64,000 bases of DNA from Agromyces sp. Soil535 (GTDB lineage: Bacteria; Actinomycetota; Actinomycetes; Actinomycetales; Microbacteriaceae): the NCBI RefSeq assembly GCF_001428255.1, contig NZ_LMRW01000001.1:374504-438503 (forward strand), written 5' to 3'. How positions within the stretch are numbered: position 1 is the first letter of the stretch; each line of letters begins with the position of its first letter. The notes beneath the pieces were generated by a model, which did not search any database, was not told where the DNA came from, and saw nothing but the letters and a program-made list of their open reading frames with translations. Below, piece after piece: positions 1 through 8,132 of the stretch. The position numbers were made by a program, and so were the translations under genes.

Positions 1-519
1 GTCGGCGGTGGATGCGCCGCCGATCCAGCGCTTCGCCCCGTCGAGCACCCACTCGTCGCCGTCCCGGCGCGCACGCGTCGCGAGACCCCCGGCGATGTCG
101 CTGCCGTGCAGCGGCTCGGTCAGGGCGAAGACGCCGGTGACGTCGAAGGAGCGGATCATGGGGTCGAGACGGGCGGCTTGCTCGGGGGAGCCGCCGACGG
201 TGACGGCCGTGCGGAACAGGCCCGACTGGGCGTTGTACCAGGTGGCGAGCGACGCATCCGTCCTGGCGAGCACGAAGTTGCGCACACCGGCGAACAACGT
301 CGTGTCGGCCTCGCCGGTTCCTGCAAGCTCGGGCGGATCCATCAGCCGCAGTGGCACGAGCGTCGCGGAGAAGGCGTCGGGCAGCTCTGCGCGTTCCCAG
401 GCATCTGCGAGCAGTGGACGGATGTCGCGCACGAGCGTCTGCTCGAGCCGATGCAGCACGCCGTACGCGGCCGGGCTGACGTGCTCAGCGAGGCCGTAAC
501 GGTCGAAAGTGTCGTCCAT
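1..519 (-). CDS. acyl-CoA dehydrogenase family protein (partial, C-terminus beyond window)
   Basis: Flavin-dependent dehydrogenase of acyl-CoA thioesters, presumably FAD-linked and cytoplasmic. The 173 visible residues include the family segment ALTEPLHGSD (about residues 132-141) followed by a D-G-x-K-x-W-I-G strand, as in glutaryl-CoA-dehydrogenase-like members. The start ATG lies 9 bases after the stop of the amidohydrolase, so it is the third gene of the leftward operon SDR, amidohydrolase, dehydrogenase. The gene is cut by the window edge, not visibly damaged. Substrate unknown; the operon suggests breakdown of a CoA-activated ring or branched compound (inference). Confidence 0.85.
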   Translation of the reverse strand, partial: MDDTFDRYGLAEHVSPAAYGVLHRLEQTLVRDIRPLLADAWERAELPDAFSATLVPLRLMDPPELAGTGEADTTLFAGVRNFVLARTDASLATWYNAQSGLFRTAVTVGGSPEQAARLDPMIRSFDVTGVFALTEPLHGSDIAGGLATRARRDGDEWVLDGAKRWIGGASTAD

Positions 520-528
520 GCAGGGCCC

Positions 529-1413
529 CTACGTCGTGAGCCCGAGCAGACGCGCGGCGTTGTCGCGCATGATCCCGGGCATCACCTCGGCCTTCAGCGC
601 GGTCTGCTCGGCATCCGCGATCCACCGGTCGGGGGTGAGCATCGGGAAGTCCGAACCGAAGAGCACCCGGTGCTTCAGGACCGAGTTGGCGTAGCGGACG
701 AGCTCGGCGGGGAAGTACTTGGGACTCCAGCCCGACAGGTCGATCCAGGTGTTGCGCTTGTGCGTCGCAACCGACAGCGCCTCGTCCTGCCACGGGACCG
801 ACGGATGCGCCATCACGATCTGCAGGTCGGGGAAGTCGGCGGCGACCGGGTCGAGGAGGATGGGGTTCGACAGGCCGAGCCGTAGCCCGTACCCGCCGGG
901 CAGCCCGGCACCGATGCCGGTCTGGCCCGTGTGGAACAGGGCGACGACACCGAGCTCCTCGAGGGCGGCGTACAGCGGGTAGTGCCGTTCGTCGCTCGGG
1001 TCGAATCCCTGCACGGTCGGGTGGAACTTGAACCCCCGCACTCCGCTGTCCTCGACCAGCCGGCGTGCGTCGTCGATGGGCGCCCCGCCGAGCGGGTCCA
1101 GGGAGCCGAATGGGATGAGCACGTCGTGGTGTCTCGCGGCGCCGGCCGCGATCTCGGCGCTCGATATCGCCGGGTGCCCGAGGCGGGTCGTGGCGTCCAC
1201 GGTGAACACGACCGCCGCCATCCGCCGTTCGCGGTAGTACGCCGCGATGCCGTCGAGATCCGGCCTGACCGCGCCGGTGCTGAAGTAGGCGCTCGCCGCC
1301 TCGGCGAGCTGCGGCGGCAGCGAGGAGTGGCCGTGCTCGTCGACCTCGACATGCACGTGCATATCGATCGCGGTGATGCCGTCGACGTCGATGGCCGGTT
1401 CGTAGCGGGTCAT
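529..1413 (-). CDS. amidohydrolase family protein (amidohydrolase 2 / ACMSD-like)
   Basis: A 294-residue metal-dependent hydrolase or decarboxylase of the TIM-barrel amidohydrolase-2 type. Visible motifs are the N-terminal metal pair MHVH (residues 18-21), a KFHP strand, HTGQTG, AHPS, and the C-terminal LFGSDFP aspartate motif. Members of this family decarboxylate or hydrolyse aromatic and ring-cleavage intermediates; which reaction applies here cannot be told. I chose the ATG at 1413, 5 bases after the SDR stop, over an upstream start that would run into that gene. It is the middle gene of the leftward operon. Confidence 0.85.
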   Translation of the reverse strand: MTRYEPAIDVDGITAIDMHVHVEVDEHGHSSLPPQLAEAASAYFSTGAVRPDLDGIAAYYRERRMAAVVFTVDATTRLGHPAISSAEIAAGAARHHDVLIPFGSLDPLGGAPIDDARRLVEDSGVRGFKFHPTVQGFDPSDERHYPLYAALEELGVVALFHTGQTGIGAGLPGGYGLRLGLSNPILLDPVAADFPDLQIVMAHPSVPWQDEALSVATHKRNTWIDLSGWSPKYFPAELVRYANSVLKHRVLFGSDFPMLTPDRWIADAEQTALKAEVMPGIMRDNAARLLGLTT

Positions 1414-1418
1414 GACGC

Positions 1419-2345
1419 TCAGGCGGTGGCGCGCTGCAGTTCGTCGGGCAGCGGCGGGAAGCTCTCTCCCACGGACTGCAGCGAAGCGCCGAATTCGTCT
1501 TTGAAGGATGCCACGAGCGCGTCGTACGTCCACCCGCCGTCGCGATACGCCGTGACGACCGGCTCGGGATGCGACCAGAGCTGCAGTCGGTCGCCGCCGA
1601 TCCCGATGGCCTGCCCTGTGACGCCGGCCGCCGCATCCGAGGCCAGGAAGGCGATGAGGCCCGCCACGTCGGCCGCCGTGCCGAAGCCGAGCCCGTGGCG
1701 GAAGAACGAGGGCATCGGCTCGCCCTGCTCATCGGCCTCGACCGCGGCGGCGAAGTACGGCACGGTCGCCGTCATCGCGGTGGCCGCCACCGGGATGACG
1801 GCGTTCGCCGTGATGCCCGCGCGCTTCAGTTCGAGCGCCCAGGTGCGCACCATCCCGACGATGCCGGCCTTGGCCGCGGAGTAGTTGGTCTGGCCGAAGT
1901 TGCCGCGTTGGCCGGTCGGCGAGCCGATGCAGATGATGCGGCCGGCCTCGCCCTGTTCGCGGAATCGCTTGACGGCCTCCCGCACGGTCGTGAACGTGCC
2001 GCGCAGGTGCACGTTGATGACGGTGTCGAAGTCGTCGTCGCTCATCTTCCACAGCACGGTGTCACGGAGGACCCCCGCATTCGTGACGAGGGCGTCGAGG
2101 CGTCCGAAGGTGTCCACCGCCGCAGCCACGAGGTCCGTCGCGGTCTGCGTGGGGCCGACCGGCGCGGCGACCGCGACGGCCCTGCCCCCGGTCGCCTCGA
2201 TGGATGCCACGGCCTCCGCTGCCGTCTCGGCGTCGACGTCGTTGACCACGACCGCCGCGCCCTGCCGGGCGAGCTCCTGCGCGTACGCGAGGCCGAGGCC
2301 GCGTCCCGATCCGGTGACGATGGCGACTTTGCCGTCCAAAGACAT
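1419..2345 (-). CDS. short-chain dehydrogenase/reductase (SDR)
   Basis: NAD(P)-dependent oxidoreductase of 308 residues. It has the cofactor motif TGSGRGLG (residues 11-18), the NAG motif near 89-91, Ser142 and the catalytic pair Tyr155/Lys159 in NYSAAK. It is about 50 residues longer than a minimal SDR; the C-terminal tail resembles that of SDR domains in 3-hydroxyacyl-CoA dehydrogenase type enzymes (inference). A good ribosome-binding site (AAGGAG, 6 bases before ATG) precedes it. First gene of a leftward operon with an amidohydrolase and an acyl-CoA dehydrogenase; a divergent MarR gene and a palindrome at its promoter suggest ligand-relieved repression. Confidence 0.9.
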   Translation of the reverse strand: MSLDGKVAIVTGSGRGLGLAYAQELARQGAAVVVNDVDAETAAEAVASIEATGGRAVAVAAPVGPTQTATDLVAAAVDTFGRLDALVTNAGVLRDTVLWKMSDDDFDTVINVHLRGTFTTVREAVKRFREQGEAGRIICIGSPTGQRGNFGQTNYSAAKAGIVGMVRTWALELKRAGITANAVIPVAATAMTATVPYFAAAVEADEQGEPMPSFFRHGLGFGTAADVAGLIAFLASDAAAGVTGQAIGIGGDRLQLWSHPEPVVTAYRDGGWTYDALVASFKDEFGASLQSVGESFPPLPDELQRATA

Positions 2346-2394
2346 GGGTGCTCCTTCGTGTCCTGACCATTACCGCACAAGACCGTTGAGAATG

Positions 2395-2405
2395 TCAATC
2401 ATTGA
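2395..2405. promoter_or_regulatory. candidate MarR operator overlapping the SDR -35 box
   Basis: Perfect 11-base palindrome TCAATCATTGA between the divergent SDR and MarR genes. On the minus strand it overlaps a TTGACA hexamer (2393-2398). No ideal -10 box follows at 17 bases (TAATGG lies 20 bases away), so the promoter itself is weakly supported. Assignment to the neighbouring MarR protein is inferred from position. Confidence 0.45.
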
Positions 2406-2422
2406 AGAGTGGTATGGCTTGC

Positions 2423-2434
2423 TACCATCGGGCT
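2423..2434 (+). promoter_or_regulatory. leaderless-type promoter of the MarR gene
   Basis: TACCAT (-10 type TAnnnT) is followed by 6 bases and then ATG at 2435, and no Shine-Dalgarno sequence is present. This is the spacing expected when transcription begins at the start codon. Confidence 0.5.
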
Positions 2435-2893
2435 ATGGACGGGATCGCCAAGCCGACCGGCGCACGCCTGCGGGATTCTGCGCTCACCGACGACATCAGC
2501 TTCCTGCTGGCGCGCGCGAATGCCCTGTCATTGGCAGCAGGCAACGCGGCGCTTGCGCCCCTCACGCTGCGAGCACGCTCGTACTCGGTACTCGAGCTCG
2601 CCGCCGGGCAGGCTCGCCCGACGCAACGGGAGCTCGCCGAGTTCCTTCGGCTCGACCCCAGCCAGGTCGTCGCCCTCGTCGACGAGCTGCAGGGCCAGGG
2701 CCTCGTCGCGAGGGAGTCCGACCCGGCCGACCGCCGCACGAAGGTCGTGGTCGCGACCCCGCTCGGCCGGGAGGTCTGCGAGGCGGCGCGCGCCGCGGCG
2801 ACGGCGGCGGAGCAGCACCTGCACGCCGACGTCTCTGGCAGCGACCGGCACCTGCTCGTCGATCTGCTTCGGCGCCTGGCGTTCCCGACCTGA
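2435..2893 (+). CDS. MarR-family transcriptional regulator
   Basis: A 152-residue winged-helix regulator: an N-terminal dimerisation helix, a recognition region with TQRELAEFLRLDPSQVVALVDEL and the wing with SDPADRR. Such proteins usually repress a divergent operon and are released by a small phenolic or acyl ligand. Here the divergent target is the SDR/amidohydrolase/acyl-CoA dehydrogenase operon, with a palindrome in between. An in-frame start 33 bases upstream exists, but ATG 2435 fits the TACCAT box 6 bases before it. Confidence 0.85.
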   Translation: MDGIAKPTGARLRDSALTDDISFLLARANALSLAAGNAALAPLTLRARSYSVLELAAGQARPTQRELAEFLRLDPSQVVALVDELQGQGLVARESDPADRRTKVVVATPLGREVCEAARAAATAAEQHLHADVSGSDRHLLVDLLRRLAFPT

Positions 2894-2910
2894 GCGAGAC
2901 CGCCGGGGAC

Positions 2911-3008
2911 TCTGCGGGTTGAGGAGGCGCGCCAGCGCCGTCTCGAAACCCCCTCGCCCGGCCACCGGGCTTCGAGACGCTCGCTGCGCTCGCTCCTCAA
3001 CCCGCAGA
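2911..3008. repeat. dispersed palindromic repeat, two head-to-head copies (REP-like)
   Basis: 16-base perfect outer arms, TCTGCGGGTTGAGGAG at 2911-2926 and its reverse complement at 2993-3008, enclose GTCTCGAAACC and GGCTTCGAGACG modules. Related copies lie at about 50281-50327 and 63423-63567. Placed between two rightward genes, it could fold into a long hairpin and end transcription of the MarR gene. Confidence 0.75.
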
Positions 3009-3034
3009 TCGGCGCCACTCGAATCGATGCGGCC

Positions 3035-3047
3035 TAGAATCGGGCTC
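3035..3047 (+). promoter_or_regulatory. leaderless-type promoter of the LacI gene
   Basis: TAGAAT followed by 7 bases and ATG at 3048, without a Shine-Dalgarno sequence. Confidence 0.5.
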
Positions 3048-4127
3048 ATGCAGACGGATTCCGCTCCGCGGACCGAGCCGATCACCCGCCCGACGCTCGC
3101 CGACGTCGCAGCGAGGGCCGGAGTGTCCGCGTCGACGGCATCCCTCGCCTTCAGCGGCTCAGGCCCGGTGTCGGATGCCACGAAGGCGCGCGTGCTCGCC
3201 GCGGCATCCGAGCTCGGCTACGCGGGTCCCGACCCGCGCGGTCGCTCGCTGCGCCGCGGCCGGTCGGGGATCGTCGGCGTGGTGCTCGAGGAGCGCGTGC
3301 GCGCGGCCTTCCTCGACCCGGTGAAGATCCAGACGCTCGACGGCATCACCGAGGGCATCGCCCCGCTCGGCGCCGGCCTCCTGCTGTTCACCGACACGGG
3401 CGAGGAGGGCGGCAACGCCGTCGGCATCGAGAGCGCGCCGGTCGACGCGGTCGTGCTCATCGGGTGCAGCCCCCGGCTCGCGCATTCGGTCGAGGCGCTG
3501 CGGCGGCGCGGCATCCCCGCCGTCGCCATCGAGGGCTCGGCCGGCGAGGACATCCTCCAGATCTCGATCGACAACCGCGACGCGACCCGACGCGGCGCCG
3601 AGTACCTCCGGGGGCTCGGGCACACGGAGGTCGCGCTCGTCACGCTGCCGTTCGACGCCGCGCGAACGCGCGGCCCGTTGACGCCCGAGCTCGAGCGGGG
3701 GAGCACCGTCGATACCGCGAGCGAGCGCCTGCTCGGCGCTCGCGAGGTGTTCCCGCACGCCACGGGCCGTGTCGCTGCGACGAGCTCCATCGAGGAGGGC
3801 CTCGAGGCCGGACGCGCCCTGCTCGCCGACCCGGCGACGCGGCCGACCGCGATCATCGCGCAGAGCGACCTGCTCGCCGCCGGCGTGCTCCAGGCGGCGG
3901 ACGAGCTCGGTGTGGCCGTACCCGCCGAGCTCAGCGTGCTCGGGTTCGACGGCATCCGCGTCGACGGGCTGCAGCACGATCTCACGACGCTCGTGCAGCC
4001 GAGCGTCGCCAAGGGCCGGGCGGCGGGGGAGGCCGTGGTGCGCCTGCTCGCGGGCGAGCCTCCGGCATCCGTGCAGTTCACGAGCACGCTGCACATCGGG
4101 GACACGACGGCGCCGCCCGCGCGCTGA
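3048..4127 (+). CDS. LacI-family transcriptional regulator
   Basis: A 359-residue sugar-type repressor. The N-terminal helix-turn-helix (about residues 14-35) reads TLADVAARAGVSASTASLAF, followed by a hinge and a periplasmic-binding-protein-like effector domain with the family's late VLGFDGIRVDGLQ segment. Ligand unknown. No sugar transport or catabolism genes lie next to it, so its regulon is elsewhere or it acts on the nearby genes. A LacI-type operator stranded at 31962 is a possible remote target of this class of protein, but nothing links the two directly. Confidence 0.85.
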   Translation: MQTDSAPRTEPITRPTLADVAARAGVSASTASLAFSGSGPVSDATKARVLAAASELGYAGPDPRGRSLRRGRSGIVGVVLEERVRAAFLDPVKIQTLDGITEGIAPLGAGLLLFTDTGEEGGNAVGIESAPVDAVVLIGCSPRLAHSVEALRRRGIPAVAIEGSAGEDILQISIDNRDATRRGAEYLRGLGHTEVALVTLPFDAARTRGPLTPELERGSTVDTASERLLGAREVFPHATGRVAATSSIEEGLEAGRALLADPATRPTAIIAQSDLLAAGVLQAADELGVAVPAELSVLGFDGIRVDGLQHDLTTLVQPSVAKGRAAGEAVVRLLAGEPPASVQFTSTLHIGDTTAPPAR

Positions 4128-4128
4128 C

Positions 4129-4175
4129 CGCTGACGGCGGCGGCGACGCGCCCGAAGGGTCAGGCGCGTCAGCGG
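4129..4175. terminator. bidirectional hairpin between convergent genes
   Basis: Outer 9-base arms CCGCTGACG (4129-4137) and CGTCAGCGG (4167-4175) compete with an inner 8-base stem GACGCGCC/GGCGCGTC (4145-4152, 4163-4170). It sits just after the LacI stop and over the stop of the convergent membrane gene. No U-tract is present, as is common in high-GC actinobacteria. Confidence 0.55.
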
Positions 4176-4597
4176 TGCTCGGCCGCCTCCGCGGACGAGC
4201 TCGTTCGGCGGGCCCGCACGACGGCGACGACGATCAGCGCGAGCGGCAGGACGACGAGCCCGACGAGCCCGGTCGTGAGCAGCGCCGCCTCGGCCGCCGT
4301 CGCCGCCTGCAGGTGGCCGAGGTGGAACACGAGGTGCGGGACCGAGAACGCGAGGTAGGCGAGCAGCGCGATGATCACGAGTCGCGTCTCGGGCCACACG
4401 GCGGCGGCGGCGAGCACGATGGCGACGCCGAGCGTCGCGCCGCCGAAGTCCCGGAACAGGTGCTCGCTGTACGGCGGAGTGAGGCTCACCGTCGGCACGT
4501 CGCGGTAGAAGCTCTCAGGGAAGCACAGCGTCCAGACGCCGAGCACGAGTTCGATGAGGGCGAGCACGGAGAGGCCGACACGCAGCGCGAGCGTCAT
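4169..4597 (-). CDS. small integral membrane protein
   Basis: 142 residues with about four hydrophobic helices (an N-terminal segment near residues 5-22, then three more) and a short basic/Ser-rich tail. No catalytic motif is visible and I do not assign a family. ATG 4597 is chosen because it makes an ATGA overlap with the stop of the upstream NAD(P)-binding gene; a longer start would lie wholly inside that gene. Probably co-translated with it. Confidence 0.7.
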   Translation of the reverse strand: MTLALRVGLSVLALIELVLGVWTLCFPESFYRDVPTVSLTPPYSEHLFRDFGGATLGVAIVLAAAAVWPETRLVIIALLAYLAFSVPHLVFHLGHLQAATAAEAALLTTGLVGLVVLPLALIVVAVVRARRTSSSAEAAEHR

Positions 4598-5349
4598 GCC
4601 CGCACCCCGTACCGGGTGGCCAGGAACTCGGAGAAGCTCGTCGTGCCGTACGGCGACCCGGGCACGAGGTTGCGGCCCGCGGCCAGGGCGGCGAAGGTGC
4701 GGCCCGGCGACGACACGGGCACGATCCTGCGATGCACGGATGCCGCATCCGCCCATCGCCGTGCGAGCTCCCGCGCTGCCAGCTGCTCCGGCCCGCCGAT
4801 GTCGGGAACGCGGCCCGCCGGATCACCGGCGGCGAGCTCGGCGAGCCGGACCGCCACGTCGTCGACGGCGATCGGCTGGAACGAGATCCGCGGGGCGAGC
4901 ACGACCGGCAGGAACCGCTGCGCCGTGAAGAGGCGGTCGACGAGCTCGTGGAACTGCGTCGCCCGCAGGATCGTGTACGGCACGCCGGAGGCTTCGAGCA
5001 ATCGCTCGGCCTCGAGCTTCTGCCGGTAGTACCCGAGCGGGATCCGGTCGACGCCCACGATGGAGACGTAGACGAGATGGCCGACGCGGGCGTCGAGTGA
5101 CGCGTCGATGAGCGTTCGCATCAGCCCCGCCTCGCCCGCACCGACGCCGTTCCTCGTGGCGAGGTGCACGACCGTGTCGTTGCCGGCGACCGCTTCGCGG
5201 ATCCCCTCGCCCGATCGCAGGTCGCCGACGACGCGCCCCGTGCCCTCGCGACGGCTCAGCACGCGGACGTCGTGGCCCGCCGCCCGAAGCCGCGCGACGG
5301 AGGGGACGCCGAGTCGGCCGGTGCCGCCCGTGACGAGGGTGGGATTCAT
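4594..5349 (-). CDS. NAD(P)-binding atypical SDR / NmrA-like protein
   Basis: 251 residues with the Rossmann motif TGGTGRLG at residues 7-14 and the VVHLAT strand of atypical SDRs. A YYRQK segment occupies the place of the usual YxxxK pair. Members are NAD(P)-sensing or sugar/quinone-epimerase-like proteins; the substrate cannot be predicted. It overlaps the downstream membrane-protein gene by 4 bases, implying coupled translation. Confidence 0.8.
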   Translation of the reverse strand: MNPTLVTGGTGRLGVPSVARLRAAGHDVRVLSRREGTGRVVGDLRSGEGIREAVAGNDTVVHLATRNGVGAGEAGLMRTLIDASLDARVGHLVYVSIVGVDRIPLGYYRQKLEAERLLEASGVPYTILRATQFHELVDRLFTAQRFLPVVLAPRISFQPIAVDDVAVRLAELAAGDPAGRVPDIGGPEQLAARELARRWADAASVHRRIVPVSSPGRTFAALAAGRNLVPGSPYGTTSFSEFLATRYGVRA

Positions 5350-5420
5350 CCCTCGAGTCTGCCCGACAGGGTCACGGCCGGGGGCGGCACGACGCGCTCG
5401 TTAGGGTTCCGTTAAGGAGA

Positions 5421-5438
5421 ATTCACAAGGTTGTGAAT
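5421..5438. promoter_or_regulatory. perfect palindromic operator upstream of the ABC exporter
   Basis: ATTCACAAGGTTGTGAAT has 8-base perfect arms around a 2-base centre. It ends 19 bases before the ATPase start codon, an ideal place for a dimeric repressor (TetR, MarR or GntR type). No intact regulator gene is adjacent; a regulator fragment lies downstream of the operon at about 8044-8132. Confidence 0.65.
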
Positions 5439-5457
5439 CGGACGTATCGTCGGCCTT

Positions 5458-6402
5458 ATGAACACCGTCATCCAGACACGCGGTCTCGAGAAGCGATTCG
5501 GCCGCGTACGTGCACTCGACGGGCTCGACCTGGAGGTCGCAGCGGGCGAGGTGCACGGATTCCTCGGCCCGAACGGCGCGGGGAAGTCCACGACCCTCCG
5601 CGTGCTGCTGGGCCTCATCCGGTCGAGCGGTGGGCGCGCGACGGTCTTCGACCGAGACCCGTGGAGCGACGCGGTCGAGTTGCACAAGCGCATCGCGTAC
5701 GTGCCCGGCGATGTCAGCCTGTGGGCGAACCTGTCTGGCGGCGAGGCGATCGACCTCATCGCGCGCCTCCGCCGCGTCGCAATCGACAAGCACGCGTACG
5801 CTGCCCGTCGCGAGCACCTGATCGACGTGTTCCAGTTCGATCCGTCGAAGAAGTGCCGCACCTACTCGAAGGGCAACCGCCAGAAGGTCGCGCTCATCGC
5901 GGCGCTCGCGACGCCCGCCGATCTCTTCATCCTCGACGAGCCCACCTCGGGCCTCGACCCCCTCATGGAGGCCGTGTTCCGTCGCGAGATCGCGACGCTG
6001 CTCGGTGACGGCGCGACGGTGCTGCTCTCCAGCCACATCCTGTCGGAGGTGGAGCACCTCTGCGACCGGGTCAGCATCATCCGTGCGGGCCGTACCGTGG
6101 AGTCCGGCACGCTCGCCGAGCTCCGGCACCTCACCCGCACCGAGTTCTCGTTCGCGAGCGAGGGGATCGGCCCTGCCGAGCTCGCCTCTATCCCGGGTGC
6201 GCACGACCTCGCCGTCGACGGCGCCCGGGTGCGCTTCACCGCCGACTCCCACTCGATGCCCGAGGTGCTCGCCTCGCTCGCTGTGATCCGTGCGACGGGC
6301 GTCACCGTGAACCCGCCCTCGCTCGAGGAGCTGTTCATGCGGCACTACCACGACGAGATCGACGATTCGGCGAGCTCGTCCCTGAAGGGCGCGACGAGAT
6401 GA
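5458..6402 (+). CDS. ABC transporter ATP-binding protein (drug/antibiotic exporter type)
   Basis: 314-residue cytoplasmic ATPase. Walker A GPNGAGKS (residues 37-44), signature SKGNRQK near 140, Walker [14 protein letters not shown] and switch histidine SSHILSE are all present. An accessory C-terminal domain follows. The stop overlaps the start of the permease gene by 4 bases (ATGA), so the two form one exporter. The start has no clear Shine-Dalgarno sequence. An 18-base palindrome lies just upstream and probably controls the pair. Confidence 0.9.
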   Translation: MNTVIQTRGLEKRFGRVRALDGLDLEVAAGEVHGFLGPNGAGKSTTLRVLLGLIRSSGGRATVFDRDPWSDAVELHKRIAYVPGDVSLWANLSGGEAIDLIARLRRVAIDKHAYAARREHLIDVFQFDPSKKCRTYSKGNRQKVALIAALATPADLFILDEPTSGLDPLMEAVFRREIATLLGDGATVLLSSHILSEVEHLCDRVSIIRAGRTVESGTLAELRHLTRTEFSFASEGIGPAELASIPGAHDLAVDGARVRFTADSHSMPEVLASLAVIRATGVTVNPPSLEELFMRHYHDEIDDSASSSLKGATR

Positions 6403-8045
6403 AGACCCTCCCCACGCTGCTGTGGTTGCGGTTCCGCCGCGACCGGTGGCAGATCCTCGTATGGCTGCTCCTGTTCGCGCTGCTCGAGGTCGTCGCGCAC
6501 ACCGGCGTCACGGAGACCTACGGCAACGACGCCGAGCGAGCGGGCGTCATCAGGCTCGTCATCGTGACCCCGGCGATCCTGATGCTCCGCGGCACCCCGC
6601 AGGGAACGCAGCCCGACGCCTTCCAGTTCTTCCTGCTGTTCGGATTCCTCGGGATCATGATCGGCCTGATGAACACCTTCCTCGCCGTGCGGCATACCCG
6701 GGGCGACGAGGAGGCGGGCCGCGCCGAGCTCATCGGCGCGACACAGGCCGGCCGGATCGCGCCGCTCCTCGCCACGGCGCTCGAGGGCTTCATCCTGAGT
6801 GCCGCGGTCGGGCTGCTCGTGGGCGGCATCGCGCTGCTCTACGGGGCCGAGCCGATCGGGGCCCTCCTCTTCGGCAGCGCCATGGCCGCCGTCGGGATCG
6901 CGTACCTCGGTGTCGGCCTCGCGTGCGCTCAACTCATGCGCACCTCGCGCGGGGCGAACGGCCTGGCGTCGGCGATCGTCGTACTCGGCTACGCGTTCCG
7001 GGCCATTGGCGACGCCACCGGCACCGTGCAGCCCGACGGGCTCAGCATGGAGGCCGGGTGGTGGAGCTGGCTGAGCCCCATCGGCTGGGGCCAGGCCGTG
7101 GCACCCTACACGCACCAGAACGCGTGGCCGTTGCTCCTCTGCCTCGGCGTCGGGGTCGTGCTGTTCGCCGTGTCAGCGCTGCTGCAATCCAACCGCGACC
7201 TCGACTCGAGCATCATCCCGGAGCGAGCCGGCCGGTTGCACGCCCCCCGAGCGCTCGCGGGCCCGCTCGGGCTGGTCTGGCGCGTGCTCCGCAACCCCGT
7301 CATCGGCTGGGTGATCGGGGGCGCGTTGTTCGGGTTGTTCATCGGCGCCATCGGCCAGAGCGTCGTCGAGCTCATCCAGCAGCCCGAGGGCGCGGCGGTC
7401 TCCGAGACGATCGGCCAGATGCTGGCGTCGTTCGCCGGGCCCGATGCCGAGGGCACGCTGATCGACTTGTTCACGACGGGCATCTTCAGCCTGGTCGGCA
7501 TCCTCGCCGCGGTCGGCGGCGTCCAGGCCGTCATGCGCGCCCGCCAGGACGAGGCCGGAGGCTCCGCCGAGGTCGTCCTCGCGGCACCTGTGTCACGATT
7601 CCACTGGTTCTCGGCGTACCTCCTGATCGGCGCGGTGTCGGTGCTCGGCGTGCTCGCGTTCGGGGTGCTCGGCGCGATGGTCGGACTGACCGGAGCTCCG
7701 GATGCCGGTGAGCGCATGTCGACCATCGCTGAGGCCGGTCTCGCCCAGCTGCCCGGCTGCCTCGTCGTGGTCGCCGTCGCGGCACTGGCGTTCGCGGTGC
7801 TTCCGCGCCTGTCGATCGCACTCGGCTGGGCCGTGCTGGTCCTGGCGATCCTGCTCGGCCAGTTCGGCGGCATGCTGGGCCTCCCGGACTGGTTGCGCGA
7901 CCTGTCGCCGTTCAGTCACACGCCTGTCGTGACGGCTGAGACGGTCGACTGGGCGGCGGCCTGGGCGATGTTCGGCATCGCGGTCGGAGTGGCGGCGGTC
8001 GCCGCCGTCATCGTCCGGCGCCGCGACCTGGCGTTGAGCGCGTGA
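6399..8045 (+). CDS. ABC transporter permease, polyketide-antibiotic-exporter type
   Basis: 548-residue membrane protein with about twelve hydrophobic segments in two similar halves, as in fused permeases described as exporters of polyketide antibiotics. Both halves carry the [14 protein letters not shown] / [13 protein letters not shown] type cytoplasmic loop (near residues 100 and 380). It partners the overlapping ATPase gene. The transported compound is unknown; efflux of a hydrophobic toxicant is the usual role of the family. Confidence 0.85.
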   Translation: MKTLPTLLWLRFRRDRWQILVWLLLFALLEVVAHTGVTETYGNDAERAGVIRLVIVTPAILMLRGTPQGTQPDAFQFFLLFGFLGIMIGLMNTFLAVRHTRGDEEAGRAELIGATQAGRIAPLLATALEGFILSAAVGLLVGGIALLYGAEPIGALLFGSAMAAVGIAYLGVGLACAQLMRTSRGANGLASAIVVLGYAFRAIGDATGTVQPDGLSMEAGWWSWLSPIGWGQAVAPYTHQNAWPLLLCLGVGVVLFAVSALLQSNRDLDSSIIPERAGRLHAPRALAGPLGLVWRVLRNPVIGWVIGGALFGLFIGAIGQSVVELIQQPEGAAVSETIGQMLASFAGPDAEGTLIDLFTTGIFSLVGILAAVGGVQAVMRARQDEAGGSAEVVLAAPVSRFHWFSAYLLIGAVSVLGVLAFGVLGAMVGLTGAPDAGERMSTIAEAGLAQLPGCLVVVAVAALAFAVLPRLSIALGWAVLVLAILLGQFGGMLGLPDWLRDLSPFSHTPVVTAETVDWAAAWAMFGIAVGVAAVAAVIVRRRDLALSA

Positions 8046-8132
8046 CGGCTGGCGGATGCCGGCGCGCGTGCTCATGGCGCTCACGGCGGCGGAGTCGGGG
8101 GCGCTCACCGCGCAGGAGCTCGGCGATCAGGT
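8044..8132 (+). pseudogene. fragment of a MarR/GbsR-like HTH regulator
   Basis: Directly after the permease stop the DNA reads G-W-R-M-P-A-R-V-L-M-A-L-T followed by a linker and LTAQELGDQ. This matches, from memory, the beginning of the winged-helix domain of regulators that accompany such ABC exporters (MPARVLMAL, then LTAxELAxxL). The match stops abruptly where the convergent MATE gene ends, and the rest of the protein is missing. I read it as a truncated companion regulator; the short length limits certainty. Confidence 0.5.
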
